DNA of 64,000 nt from Bin87 sp965220095 (GCA_965220095.1 OZ244805.1:2542001-2606000), one strand, 5' to 3'. Shown: positions 18,110 to 26,074, counted from the stretch's first letter. Made by a program: numbers and translations. Notes: generated from the sequence alone by a model not told the origin.

Positions 18110-18307
18110 CTATAATTGCACGCCCCTCCGGGCTTTTGTCAACCGATTCCTGTCATCAGAAAATTTCTGGCCTACTTCGACTTGCATCGCCCCGAAAGGG
18201 GTTCGCAGCGTCAATGATGCCGGCATATCGGTTAGCACTGCCTGGACGATGGCAGCATTTGGCATTACCATTCGCACCAGAGTTTGCGGCTTGTTGTTGG
18301 CTGGCAT
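18110..18307 (-). CDS. 65-aa leader protein upstream of cse1, unknown function
   Basis: ATG 18307 has a good ribosome-binding site (GAGGAA, 6 nt upstream) and the frame ends 47 bp before cse1, so it would be the first product of the cas operon. The sequence (MPANNKPQTLVRMVMPNAAI...) contains a short hydrophobic stretch and a basic C-terminus (RNRLTKARRGVQL). I recognise no family. Its 5' leader contains the 11-bp site matched by the mini-CRISPR spacer (18333-18343). It could be a leader peptide or small regulator. By analogy with creT it could also be a small toxin kept off by Cascade. Confidence 0.45.
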   Translation of the reverse strand: MPANNKPQTLVRMVMPNAAIVQAVLTDMPASLTLRTPFGAMQVEVGQKFSDDRNRLTKARRGVQL

Positions 18308-18332
18308 GGTTGTTTCCTCACTAAGAATGCCT

Positions 18333-18346
18333 ATAGCGTAAAGGTT
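18333..18346 (-). promoter_or_regulatory. Seed-match target site of the mini-CRISPR spacer, with AAC in the PAM position
   Basis: On the minus strand this reads AAC then CTTTACGCTAT. The 11 bases (18333-18343) equal bases 2-12 of the mini-CRISPR spacer (18447-18457), i.e. the seed. Complementarity stops after them, which would allow Cascade binding without Cas3 degradation. The site lies about 8 nt after the predicted start of the cas transcript; a bound Cascade would cover about 18312-18346, including the ribosome-binding site of the 65-aa frame. Whether AAC is an accepted PAM here is unknown. Confidence 0.7.
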
Positions 18347-18357
18347 ATTGATATCTG

Positions 18358-18386
18358 AAGATAATCTATGATGACGTTCCGGTCAA
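18358..18386 (-). promoter_or_regulatory. Promoter of the cas effector operon
   Basis: On the minus strand: -35 TTGACC (18381-18386), 17-bp spacer, -10 TATCTT (18358-18363). Transcription would start near 18351 and run into the 65-codon frame and cse1. It overlaps a divergent plus-strand -10-like TATGAT (18367-18372) that could drive the mini-CRISPR and hicA. Confidence 0.6.
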
Positions 18387-18417
18387 GCCCTATCGCTACT
18401 CGGTCCGAACCACCGGA

Positions 18418-18506
18418 CGATGCCCGGCAAACGTCGGGATAGACCGCTTTACGCTATGATGTTCAGCCATCGTATGCGAGTTCCCCCGCATACGCGGGGA
18501 TAGACG
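18418..18506 (+). ncRNA. Degenerate one-spacer mini-CRISPR (CreA/CreR-like Cascade guide)
   Basis: Two degenerate copies of the array repeat flank one spacer: psi-repeat 1 18418-18445, spacer 18446-18478 (33 nt), psi-repeat 2 18479-18506. The spacing (61 bp) and spacer length equal those of the array. Psi-repeat 1 keeps GGGATAGACC and the hairpin CCCGGC/GTCGGG with AAAC loop. Psi-repeat 2 keeps GTTCCCCCGC and GCGGGGATAGAC with an ATAC loop. So bases changed while the 6-bp stem and 4-nt loop were kept, indicating selection for Cas6e processing. The guide would run on the plus strand, opposite to the cas genes. Its seed matches 18333-18343. Known precedents are CreA (guides Cascade to a toxin promoter) and CreR (guides it to the cas promoter). 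Confidence 0.8.
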
Positions 18507-18508
18507 AT

Positions 18509-18757
18509 ATGGAAACCGCCGCCGAAATTCTGAGACGCCTTCGCACCAATCCGAAAGGCGTTCGCTTCGCCGACTTGGCCGCAATTTGCGACCGATTCTT
18601 TGGACAGCCCCGACAGAGAGGCACCAGCCATCGGGTGTACCGAATGCCCTGGTCCGGCGACCCGAGGGTCAACATCCAGAATGACCGGGGCATGGCAAAA
18701 GCTTATCCGGTGCGGCAGGTTATCAGGGCGATTGAACGACTGGAGGGTATGCGATGA
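18509..18757 (+). CDS. hicA: HicA-family mRNA-interferase toxin
   Basis: 82 residues. The C-terminal half TSHRVYRMPWSGDPRVNIQ followed by KAYPVRQVIRAIERLE is a clear HicA of the subfamily with an extended double-stranded-RNA-binding-like fold, including the catalytic His in SHRVYR. The ATG is 2 nt after psi-repeat 2 of the mini-CRISPR, and its only visible ribosome-binding site (GGGGA, 18496-18500) is the 3' arm of that repeat's hairpin plus one base. It overlaps hicB by 4 bp. The two genes form a plus-strand island between cas3 and cse1, both on the minus strand. HicA normally cleaves mRNA or tmRNA in a ribosome-independent way. Confidence 0.85.
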   Translation: METAAEILRRLRTNPKGVRFADLAAICDRFFGQPRQRGTSHRVYRMPWSGDPRVNIQNDRGMAKAYPVRQVIRAIERLEGMR

Positions 18758-18972
18758 CCAACCACTACACCTACCTCGTTACCTGGTCCGGCGAGGATGA
18801 TGAGTACGTCGGACTGTGTACCGAATTCCCCTCGCTGAGCTGGCTGGCGCCGACGCCCGACGAGGCATTTTCCGGCATCCGGCAGTTAGTCTCCGACTCT
18901 CTTGCCGATATGCGCGATGGCGGCGAAGCGGCGCCGCAACCGACCGCTGATCAAACACACACGCGGGAATAG
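18754..18972 (+). CDS. hicB: HicB-family antitoxin, truncated (no DNA-binding tail)
   Basis: 72 residues. The N-terminal partial-RNase-H-fold domain is well preserved (YTYLVTWSGEDDEYVGLCTE, FPSLSWLAPTPDEAF). Family members of this type normally continue with a ribbon-helix-helix segment of about 40 residues; here the frame stops at TAG 18970-18972, with only degenerate similarity beyond. It may still bind HicA but probably no longer represses its own promoter. It converges on cas3, whose stop is 43 bp away. Confidence 0.7.
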   Translation: MTNHYTYLVTWSGEDDEYVGLCTEFPSLSWLAPTPDEAFSGIRQLVSDSLADMRDGGEAAPQPTADQTHTRE

Positions 18973-19014
18973 CAGCCGGCGACAACGCCGGGTGAACCGC
19001 TGCCACCGCTCCGT

Positions 19015-21672
19015 CTAAACCCGTCGCAGCCCCAGCCGGTCGTAGCGGAATCGCCGATCACCCACAAGGAACTCGAACCCGCCATCATCTGATGCCGTCG
19101 GCTCCGTAAGCTCTGGAACGCTAACGCCAGATAGCCAACGCGTCGTCATCGACAGGCGGTCAATCGTGCGCGATGCGTCAAACGGGCTGGCCGGCGCCGG
19201 GTCAAAGGCAATGTCCACACGGTCGTCGCCCAACCGCGTCCGTATCCGCTCGTTGTCGCTGGGGAAACATACCTCCCGGTTGTCCGTGAAGAACGACTTG
19301 TCCCGCTTGATGACGTGCCCTCGCGCCGTCTGCACGTCGGCGATGTGGCCGCCCTCTGTGCTGATGGCATGTTCTTTCCAGACCTCGCCCAACTCGGCGG
19401 TGATCGCGTCCAGCGCTTCAGGATGCGTCGCCCGCTCTACCAGCTCCCGGTTCATCTCCGGTATGCGCCACTGCGGATGTTCGTCAACCAGCCGCCGCGT
19501 CGCCTCCAGAATGTGCAGGTTCCGGTACACCCCGCCGTGGGGTCCCAGGCCGTTGGCATCCTGGCCAGCGGACAGCAGCGGCGACAGGTCGTCTCCTGGC
19601 GTCAGCACTACGCACTGAGGGGTGTCGTAGCCCTCCGGTCGGCTGGCGTCGTTGTCCCGATGCCGGTGCAACCGGCCGATGCGCTGGAGCAGCACGTCCG
19701 CCGGTCCCAGGTCCGTAATCAGCAGGTCGGCGTCGATGTCCAGCGATTGCTCCAGCGTCTGTGTGCCCACCACCACGAGGCCGCCACCTTCGCGTCCCCG
19801 GCCCAGCCGTCGCTCAATGTCGTCGTCCAATAGTTCCCGGTCCGAAGCCGCAAACCGGCCATGGTGCAGCGTCGGGATGCCGTTAGCGGAGAACAGCAGC
19901 ACGTCTTCACTTACATTAGACCCTTCCTGCACCGCTTGCTGGGTGCGGATGGCGTAGTCCACCGTGTTTCGGACGACCAGCACCTTGGCCCCGGCTCGCG
20001 CCGCCGCCAACGCCCGCGCGGCCACCGCTGCAAACTCCCGCATCTCTGGCGCCACCTGGATGCCCACGTCCTTGCGCCGGTCGTTCTCCCCGGCGTCGGC
20101 CATTCCCAGTGTCGTGCTGACTGCTGGATACGGGGCCGCCTTGGCCTCCGCCATCGTCGGAACATCGCCGTCGTCGCCTCCGCCCGTGCACAGCCAGCGA
20201 TGCCGGGCCGTCGCCCCCAGCGTCGCCGACATCAATAGCGCGTAGCCTCCGGCGCCCATATGCGCATCCAGCACGGCGGCGAGAACCTCTCTCATGTAGG
20301 CGTCGGAGGCATGAACCTCGTCCACCACCAGCAGGTTCCGCGCCAGGCCCGCCGCCCTCATGTGGGCGTTCTTCACCGTCAGCGACCCCAGCATCGCCTG
20401 GTCCACCGTGCCCACCGCAATCTGCGCCGTAAGGAACCGCTTGGGGCTTTCGGCGGCCCAACGCCGCCCATCGTCGACGTGGTTGTCCCACCACACGACG
20501 TAGTCATGCAGTCGCTGGCCTTCGGCGCCTCCGGCCCGCAGGTAACCGGGCACCGCCAGCACCGGCGCCGGCGCCGAGTCCGCCGGGAACATACGAAAGA
20601 CAAAGCGATTCACCCGGTCGAAAATCTGCTTTGCCGCCGCCCGGGTAGGCAGTGCGAAGTACAGCCCGTCCACCAACCCTGCTTCGTACATCCTGGCGAA
20701 CCGCCACAGCGCCGCCTCCGTCTTGCCGGAGCCAGTCTCCGATTCGATGATCACGAGCCGCTCGTCCAGGGGCGCGTGGTACGTGGCTTCCTGGATCGCA
20801 TTGCCCTGCCTGATATGGGGAAACAGCCCCGTTATGCCGGCTACGCCGGAGCGTGCCACGCTCTCCCGCTGTTCGTCCAAATCCAGGCCGACCGCGTTGA
20901 CGGCGACGTGGGCGCGCTTCCGAGCGGTGCTGATATAGTCGTCTTTCGGCTCACCCACGTACTCAAACCAACGTTCGTCGGAGCCAATCCAGTCCGCCAG
21001 GTTGCACAGCCCGAGGAAGTGATGCTGGAACGCCGGCGCCGTCGGCAGCGGTCTGCCGCCCTCCGCAAACGCCTCCGGAAACCACTCCTGCACCAGCCAA
21101 CCCATGCGCGCGACGTACTCCCGTGGGTCCAGTTCGCCGAAACGCCGCCACAACTGCGGAAACTGGGCCCGACCGTCCGCCAACCGCAAGGGCGTTCCGT
21201 GATGCGACAGCGTAGCTATCAGCAGGCCGCAAACAGTCTCTCCGCCGCAATCGTCCCATCTCTCAGTAGCGTCCCACCACCAGCCGAGAGCATCATAGAA
21301 CCACTCGGAGGTAACGCGGTCTGCGCCGTTCAGCACCGGCGTCAGGTCCGCCGTGTGTCCAGCGCGGCCAGGGCGCCGGCTTCCCGCGGGCAGATCCTCC
21401 TGGCTCCAGATTTGCGTCTGGAACCCGATATTGACCTTGCCCATATCGTGCAGCGCGGCGAAAACGGACAGCCGCGCCGTCGTCACCGCATCTATGTCCT
21501 CCCGGCCGGCCGTGTGCGCCAGCGACCGACGGATGGTCGGATGCTCAAGCAGCGCTTCGAAGCACGCCCCCACGTCCGCCAGATGATGTTCCAGCAGGTG
21601 GATCCGAGCCGGATTGTTGCGGTCCGACTTCCCCCAGAACCGGTACGTGTATGGTTTCAGCAATTCCCGCAT
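19015..21672 (-). CDS. cas3: CRISPR-associated helicase-nuclease Cas3
   Basis: 885 residues from ATG 21672. The frame is open to 21921, but that part overlaps the decayed higA and lacks Cas3 features, whereas MRELLKPYTYRFWGKSD is a standard start. The HD nuclease domain comes first (IHLLEHHLADVG, FAALHDMGKVN, LSHHGTPL). The SF2 helicase follows with Walker A ESETGSGKTEAAL, DEVH in LLVVDEVHASDAYM and SATLGATARHRW. The C-terminal Cas3 domain completes it. It unwinds and degrades the DNA bound by Cascade. Separated from cse1 by the hicAB/mini-CRISPR island, so it probably has its own promoter. Confidence 0.93.
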   Translation of the reverse strand: MRELLKPYTYRFWGKSDRNNPARIHLLEHHLADVGACFEALLEHPTIRRSLAHTAGREDIDAVTTARLSVFAALHDMGKVNIGFQTQIWSQEDLPAGSRRPGRAGHTADLTPVLNGADRVTSEWFYDALGWWWDATERWDDCGGETVCGLLIATLSHHGTPLRLADGRAQFPQLWRRFGELDPREYVARMGWLVQEWFPEAFAEGGRPLPTAPAFQHHFLGLCNLADWIGSDERWFEYVGEPKDDYISTARKRAHVAVNAVGLDLDEQRESVARSGVAGITGLFPHIRQGNAIQEATYHAPLDERLVIIESETGSGKTEAALWRFARMYEAGLVDGLYFALPTRAAAKQIFDRVNRFVFRMFPADSAPAPVLAVPGYLRAGGAEGQRLHDYVVWWDNHVDDGRRWAAESPKRFLTAQIAVGTVDQAMLGSLTVKNAHMRAAGLARNLLVVDEVHASDAYMREVLAAVLDAHMGAGGYALLMSATLGATARHRWLCTGGGDDGDVPTMAEAKAAPYPAVSTTLGMADAGENDRRKDVGIQVAPEMREFAAVAARALAAARAGAKVLVVRNTVDYAIRTQQAVQEGSNVSEDVLLFSANGIPTLHHGRFAASDRELLDDDIERRLGRGREGGGLVVVGTQTLEQSLDIDADLLITDLGPADVLLQRIGRLHRHRDNDASRPEGYDTPQCVVLTPGDDLSPLLSAGQDANGLGPHGGVYRNLHILEATRRLVDEHPQWRIPEMNRELVERATHPEALDAITAELGEVWKEHAISTEGGHIADVQTARGHVIKRDKSFFTDNREVCFPSDNERIRTRLGDDRVDIAFDPAPASPFDASRTIDRLSMTTRWLSGVSVPELTEPTASDDGGFEFLVGDRRFRYDRLGLRRV

Positions 21673-21886
21673 CTCCCGTCCGACAGTCTTGGTTTGTATT
21701 TTCCCACGCTCGCCAACCTTAATCAGCGGAAAATCGCAGCTATACGACTTTATGCTGTTGGAGCCGGCGCAATCGTCGATCCCACCACAGTAACGGGATC
21801 TATCCGTGTATCCTGTCTGCCGACACCATGCTATTCGCCAACGGCTGCGGTGGGCAGCACTCGCACCCTCTCCCCCACCAACTGCT

Positions 21887-21979
21887 CTGCAACCGCCTCG
21901 CAAAACTCGTCGGCGACACACCCCTCACCTCCAATTGATCTTTCAGGATTTCGCCTGGATGTACGGCTCGTCTCACCAT
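21887..21979 (-). pseudogene. higA: HigA antitoxin, N-terminal remnant
   Basis: From ATG 21979 the frame reads MVRRAVHPGEILKDQLEVRG and continues through VSPTSFARRLQ, the diagnostic start of HigA/XRE antitoxins. The helix-turn-helix and the rest are lost: the frame degenerates into low-quality sequence. It directly follows the higB remnant, as in intact higBA operons. Confidence 0.7.
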
Positions 21980-21997
21980 GGTTGACAGCTACCCCCT

Positions 21998-22281
21998 CAG
22001 TAATAGTCCACAATCTCAACGTCGGATGGTGCTGCTTGGCCCTTGGGTCAGCTGAAGCAGATGCGCCATTGGCGATTGATCCTTATGGAATACTGGCCGG
22101 CCCGATCTCCCCTCGGAACCTCCAGCCGGTTGCCGCGCAGGGCCCGCTGCTTATCCAAAGGTCGGGCAGCGTTTAGAACCGAAAGGCGGCGCGCCGCTTG
22201 CTGTTCAAAGCTATGAAACGCCGGAACGTATTCTCCGGCGGCAAATGCGGCGGTTCGTCGGGCACCATAGCCTTGGATCAT
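21998..22281 (-). pseudogene. higB: HigB/RelE-type toxin interrupted by TGA
   Basis: From ATG 22281 (MIQGYGARRTAAF) the protein follows the HigB pattern to QYSIRINRQWRICFS, then TGA at 22048-22050. The same frame resumes as PKGQAAPSDVEIVDYY and a stop, matching the usual HigB end (xWxxGxAxDVEIVDYH). The TGA stands at the Trp position (TGG to TGA). Together with the destroyed higA 19 bp downstream, this is a dead toxin-antitoxin pair next to cas3. The truncated toxin lacks the last ~17 residues. Confidence 0.7.
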
Positions 22282-22816
22282 CGCACCACTGGTGTAGGAA
22301 TCATTAACGCCTGACGTCAAGCATCATAAACCGTCTGCATCGAGACTATCACATGGTCACGGCGACACCTCAATCCCGGTCTTGTTGATATCCGCGGTGC
22401 TTTGCTCAAAGGGTCATTACGTATGTCTCCCCGTTCTGGAATTCGCGTCGCCGGCCCCTTTGCGGATTTCGCCGGCCTGATTTTCCAACTCTCCATTGCG
22501 GATTGCGTCACACCCCCAAGGCAGGCCCCGTCGTCGCAGCACGCCGTAACCTCGTTCGTGACGCGAATGCAGTCGTGGCCACCCCTACAGATGGCACCCC
22601 ACTCCAGTGCCTGATTGATACCGTATCCCCGCCAGTCCTACCCCTGTTGCGGTGTCAGAGATGACAGAAAACCGTCCGCAGATTATCCCAACGGACGGAT
22701 CTTCTAAATGGGGTATCGCGGACACGCCACGGTCTCGCGACAAAATGATTGTAGGATCGACCTGGCAGCGTCGCAACCCAGCACAGCGTCACCCCGTCAC
22801 GGTTCACGGCAGCACC
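22282..22816. other. Intergenic, no gene seen
   Basis: Short frames on both strands without ribosome-binding sites or recognisable motifs, between the dead higBA and a long palindrome. Likely eroded mobile DNA. Confidence 0.4.
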
Positions 22817-22881
22817 GTCCTACCACTGCGGGCAGGCGGCGGTTCGGCCGACGAACCGCCGCCTGCCCGCAGTGGTAGGAC
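22817..22881. repeat. Perfect 30-bp inverted repeat
   Basis: Arm 22817-22846 is exactly complementary to 22852-22881 with a 5-nt loop (GCCGA). The core is GC-rich (GCGGGCAGGCGGCGG). There is no T tract beside it. It may be a remnant of a transposon end pair or a cruciform-forming element; it lies between toxin-antitoxin and transposase remnants. Confidence 0.75.
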
Positions 22882-23014
22882 CAGTTGTATCGGCCCCGCT
22901 CCTGCCTGCGTAAGGGGGCGTGTCATCAAAAATCGTGCGGCTGACGCGGGTCGGGGAAGAACCGGCGACGATGGGACCCAATCGCCAATGCCATCCCCCC
23001 ATGAGTCTGCGACT

Positions 23015-23179
23015 ATGACCACTCCGTCCGAAGCCGTGGAGATTTACTGCGTCAATTGCCAGGCCAAGATCGCCTCAAGGGACATCGAGGCCATCACCAT
23101 AAAGAACGGCCGTCCCGACAAAAAGTCCATCTGCATGGACTACCGCACCAGAAAGTTCAGCATCGGCGCCCTCCCCTGA
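23015..23179 (+). CDS. Small DUF5679-like protein with incomplete zinc ribbon
   Basis: 54 residues. IYCVNCQAKI and the stretch AITIKNGRPDKKSIC follow the DUF5679 pattern (YCVKCKxKxxxxxPxxxTxKNGRPxxxGxCPxCGTxxxRIG). The second cysteine pair is damaged: CMDYRTRKFSIGA replaces CPxCGTxxFRIG, so only three of four zinc ligands remain. It may be decaying, as it ends 20 bp before a dead transposase gene. Start ATG at 23015; ribosome-binding site not obvious. Confidence 0.5.
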   Translation: MTTPSEAVEIYCVNCQAKIASRDIEAITIKNGRPDKKSICMDYRTRKFSIGALP

Positions 23180-23199
23180 CTACCCCCTTCACCCATCAA

Positions 23200-24584
23200 T
23201 CAAGGAGGGATGTGTGGGGAGGCGCGAAGGGCGGCGCGGCTCTTGGCATGGGAGCGCCTGGCCCGTTCATTGCATTCTTGCGTATCCGCCAGCCACCGCA
23301 GCAGCTCAGCCGGCCCGAACCATTGCCGGGGCAGCATCTCTCGCACCACCCGGTACACCTGAGGACGCGTGATCCGGGGCATCTGTTTCCCCCAATCCTG
23401 TTGGCGGGTCAGCAGGAATGCCCCGGCCAGCAGGCACATGGCGATGTGGTGATGCCACCCCGGCCACGTCCGGGTTTCGTACTCGTCCAGCCCCACGTCG
23501 CTCTGCTCAGTCTCGAACTCGGTTTCAACGCGCCACCGGGAGCCTCCCACACGGGCTGGAGTCTCCAACGGGGTGTCCTCCGGAGTGTCGGACAGGTAGT
23601 AGCTGAGTTCGCTGCCGTCCAGATTCCGGCGGTAGGTGGCCCAGTGGATTTCGCCGGGCTTCCGCCTGCTGGTTGGCCGCACCCGTTGGGCGCCGAACCG
23701 ATAGCTGCTGGGCCCCTGGCTACCCTCGGCCACCGTTATCTCCCGCCAAGCCTCCTCCGGCAATTCATCGCTGCGCTCCGTCATGGTGCGCCGCTGTCCG
23801 CCCACCAGCCTGGGTTTGCGGGGACGCCCCCGGTCTTGATACGGTGGTCTGGTCCACTCAGGTTCCGGCGGCCACACCGTAAAACCAGCCGGAACGTCCA
23901 GGACGTAACGCATCCCCAGCGCCGCCAGGCCGTCCCGGAAGGACGGCGGCATCCCGAAGGCGTCGTCCCCGGCAAGCCATCCCGTCCTCAGATGGCCCCG
24001 TCCCAGGGCCCGCTCCAGGATCTCCAACGCCAACTCGGTCTTTGACCGGTAGCCCTGCCTCTCCTCCGACACCCCCGCCGCCGCGCACCGATCGTTATCA
24101 GAGGTCCAGCTCTCCGGCAGATACAGCCGCTTGTCCACCAACGCCCGGCCCAGCGGGCTGACGCAGGCCAGAAACGTTGGCCAGAAACATTCCGGCCTGG
24201 CAGTTGGCCACCTTGCCCAGCCTGCCGCAGTACTCCCGAGCCACTCCCACCGACTTCACCCCCTGCTTGGGGAAGTCGCTGACGTTCCAGCACCCAAACC
24301 TCCTCCGGATGTCCCAGCCGGAGTCCCAGGTACTCCTGCAGGCGTCCTATGACTGTGTCGTCATCCCAGGGGGATTCGGTCAGAAACCGCTGCATCGCCC
24401 TGGCTGACGACGGAACCGTCTCCGACAGATTCTCGGCGTTGCGCCGCTCGCCGGACTGCACCAGCAGGGCCTGGAGATAATGGCGGCTGTGGTCCCGCGT
24501 CTACCGGCGCCCAAACAGCCCAGCGAAGTAAGCGTGAACAACCTGAAAGGCCCCGTACACCGGCTCGAAAGCCGCCGCATCCAT
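23200..24584 (-). pseudogene. IS701-family DDE transposase, broken
   Basis: Reading from ATG 24584 (MDAAAFEPVYGAFQ) the family N-terminus is clear. A TAG interrupts it after FAGLFGRR (expected GRRETR). The same frame resumes as TRDHSRHYLQALLVQ and ERRNAENLSE. One extra base near EVWVL shifts the frame (DFPKQGVKSVGVAREYCGRL is in another frame). A second shift near 24160 leads into VDKRLYLPESWTSD and the long C-terminal part with the DDE fold, ending at 23200. One nonsense codon and two frameshifts mean the element is dead. No terminal repeats could be fixed. Confidence 0.8.
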
Positions 24585-24961
24585 CTCCCTGCCTTACTTG
24601 CCCAAGCCTTCCCAACTACCCGGCCATCCTATCATGCCAACCGTCGTTGTAATACTATGCGCCTGTCATTTTGGCCGCCGGCCGGTTGGGGATGCGCAAC
24701 GCCACTTCTCACCGGCGCCAATTTTGGTTCCCGGTTAGCGTTCGCCGCTGGCGACGTCGCCCAAATCAGATCAACGACGACCCTATACTTGCTACACTAG
24801 AAACCCTGCCCTTTGCGCCCGGCGTCAATGCGCGCCGTGGCAAAGCAGGAGTTATGCCGCGAAAAGCGCTGCGCTCAGCGCCCATGAGCACAACGTTGCG
24901 TCTTTCCACCGCCGCCGTCGCGAGTTTTGCCGTCGCCCGCGCCGGTGTTTTCGATCCTGTG
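24585..24961. other. Intergenic, no gene seen
   Basis: 377 bp between the dead transposase and the 2-hydroxyacid oxidase stop. No frame with supporting signals. Confidence 0.4.
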
Positions 24962-26074
24962 CTACCTGAAATCGGGAGCCGTCGGGAACATGGACAGCAG
25001 CGGCGAAACGGTATCGATCTGGGCAGAACCGATACTGTCGACTGTGGGGCAGCCACACATGCCCATGGTGGCGTCCAACTCGTCCCGCAACATTTCCAGC
25101 ACGGCTTTGGCGCCAGCCTCACCGTCAACGGCCAATCCCCAGAACAGCGGGCGCCCGATGAGAACGCTGCGGGCACCCAGCGCCAGCGCTTTGAAAATGT
25201 CGGTTCCACGCCGGATTCCACCGTCCAGATACACCTCCGCATTGCCATCCACGGCCTTTACCACCTCGGGCAGAACTTCGATCGAGGCGGGCGTGGTGTC
25301 CAGATAACGGCCGCCGTGGTTGGAGACGATGACTCCCTGGGCTCCGTTCTCCGCAGCAAGCCGGCCGTCCTCACCGGCCATTATCCCTTTGACCACCACC
25401 GGAAGCCGGCTGTTGGAGGCAAACCAGTCCAGGTCGTCCCACGTGGCCGCTACGTCCCGTATATCGGTGGGACTGGCTGGAGCCTCAGGAGCGAAATCGG
25501 AACTGTGGGCGCCCAGGTCCAGGTGCGCGTAGTTGGGCGACGGCGCGAGAACCCAATTGTTGCGGATGTTGCGTTCGCGCTTCGGTGCGATCTTGGCGTC
25601 CAAAGTCATGCAGATGGCCGAGAACCCGGCTTCCTCGGCCCGGGCGGCCATCTCCAGCGTGATGCCTCGGTCCTGGAAGAAATACTGCTGGAACCACAAT
25701 GGCCCGGTGGCCGACGCCGCCACGTCCTCCAGGGTGCGCGAGGCGTGGGAACTGAGCACCATCAACGTGCCCGCCGCTCCCGCCGCTCTGACCGATGCGA
25801 TCTCCGCGTCGGGGTGGGCCGATTCGTGATTGCCCGCCGGGTCCAGCATCACGGGCAGGGCTATTTCATGGCCCAGCACCGTGGTGGCCAAGCTCCTCCG
25901 CGCCACGTCCACCATCATCCGCGGGCGCAGCATGATGGAGTCGTACACCGCTCTGGTACGTCTGATGGTGATTTCATCGGTGGCGCCGCCGGCGATGTAA
26001 TCGTAATCACCCTTCTCAATTCGTTCCCTGGCAATCTCTTCGTACTCGAAAATGTTGACCGGTTCGGCAGCCAT
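24962..26074 (-). CDS. FMN-dependent alpha-hydroxy-acid oxidase/dehydrogenase
   Basis: 370 residues from ATG 26074, preceded by GGAG 8 nt upstream; a longer frame to 26152 is unsupported. A TIM-barrel flavoprotein of the LldD/glycolate oxidase/lactate monooxygenase family. It begins NIFEYEEIARERI with YIAGGATDE, has the catalytic-histidine motif SNHGGRYLD, and the FMN-phosphate loop LDGGIRRGTDIFKALALGA. It should oxidise an L-2-hydroxyacid such as lactate or glycolate to the 2-oxoacid; the exact substrate cannot be read from sequence. Complete and intact between two blocks of mobile-element debris. Confidence 0.88.
   Translation of the reverse strand: MAAEPVNIFEYEEIARERIEKGDYDYIAGGATDEITIRRTRAVYDSIMLRPRMMVDVARRSLATTVLGHEIALPVMLDPAGNHESAHPDAEIASVRAAGAAGTLMVLSSHASRTLEDVAASATGPLWFQQYFFQDRGITLEMAARAEEAGFSAICMTLDAKIAPKRERNIRNNWVLAPSPNYAHLDLGAHSSDFAPEAPASPTDIRDVAATWDDLDWFASNSRLPVVVKGIMAGEDGRLAAENGAQGVIVSNHGGRYLDTTPASIEVLPEVVKAVDGNAEVYLDGGIRRGTDIFKALALGARSVLIGRPLFWGLAVDGEAGAKAVLEMLRDELDATMGMCGCPTVDSIGSAQIDTVSPLLSMFPTAPDFR

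Noticed and set aside
18366..18373. CTATGATG shared by the mini-CRISPR spacer and the promoter on the same strand as a second target
   Set aside because: Only 8 bases, not at the seed, and in the wrong orientation for the guide; may be coincidence although it overlaps a -10-like box.
21673..21921. N-terminal extension of Cas3
   Set aside because: The extra 83 residues overlap the higA remnant, contain no HD-domain sequence, and a standard Cas3 start exists at 21672.
22048..22050. TGA in HigB as another selenocysteine codon
   Set aside because: The expected residue is Trp, not Cys, the partner higA is destroyed and no good SECIS-like hairpin was noted; a nonsense mutation is simpler.
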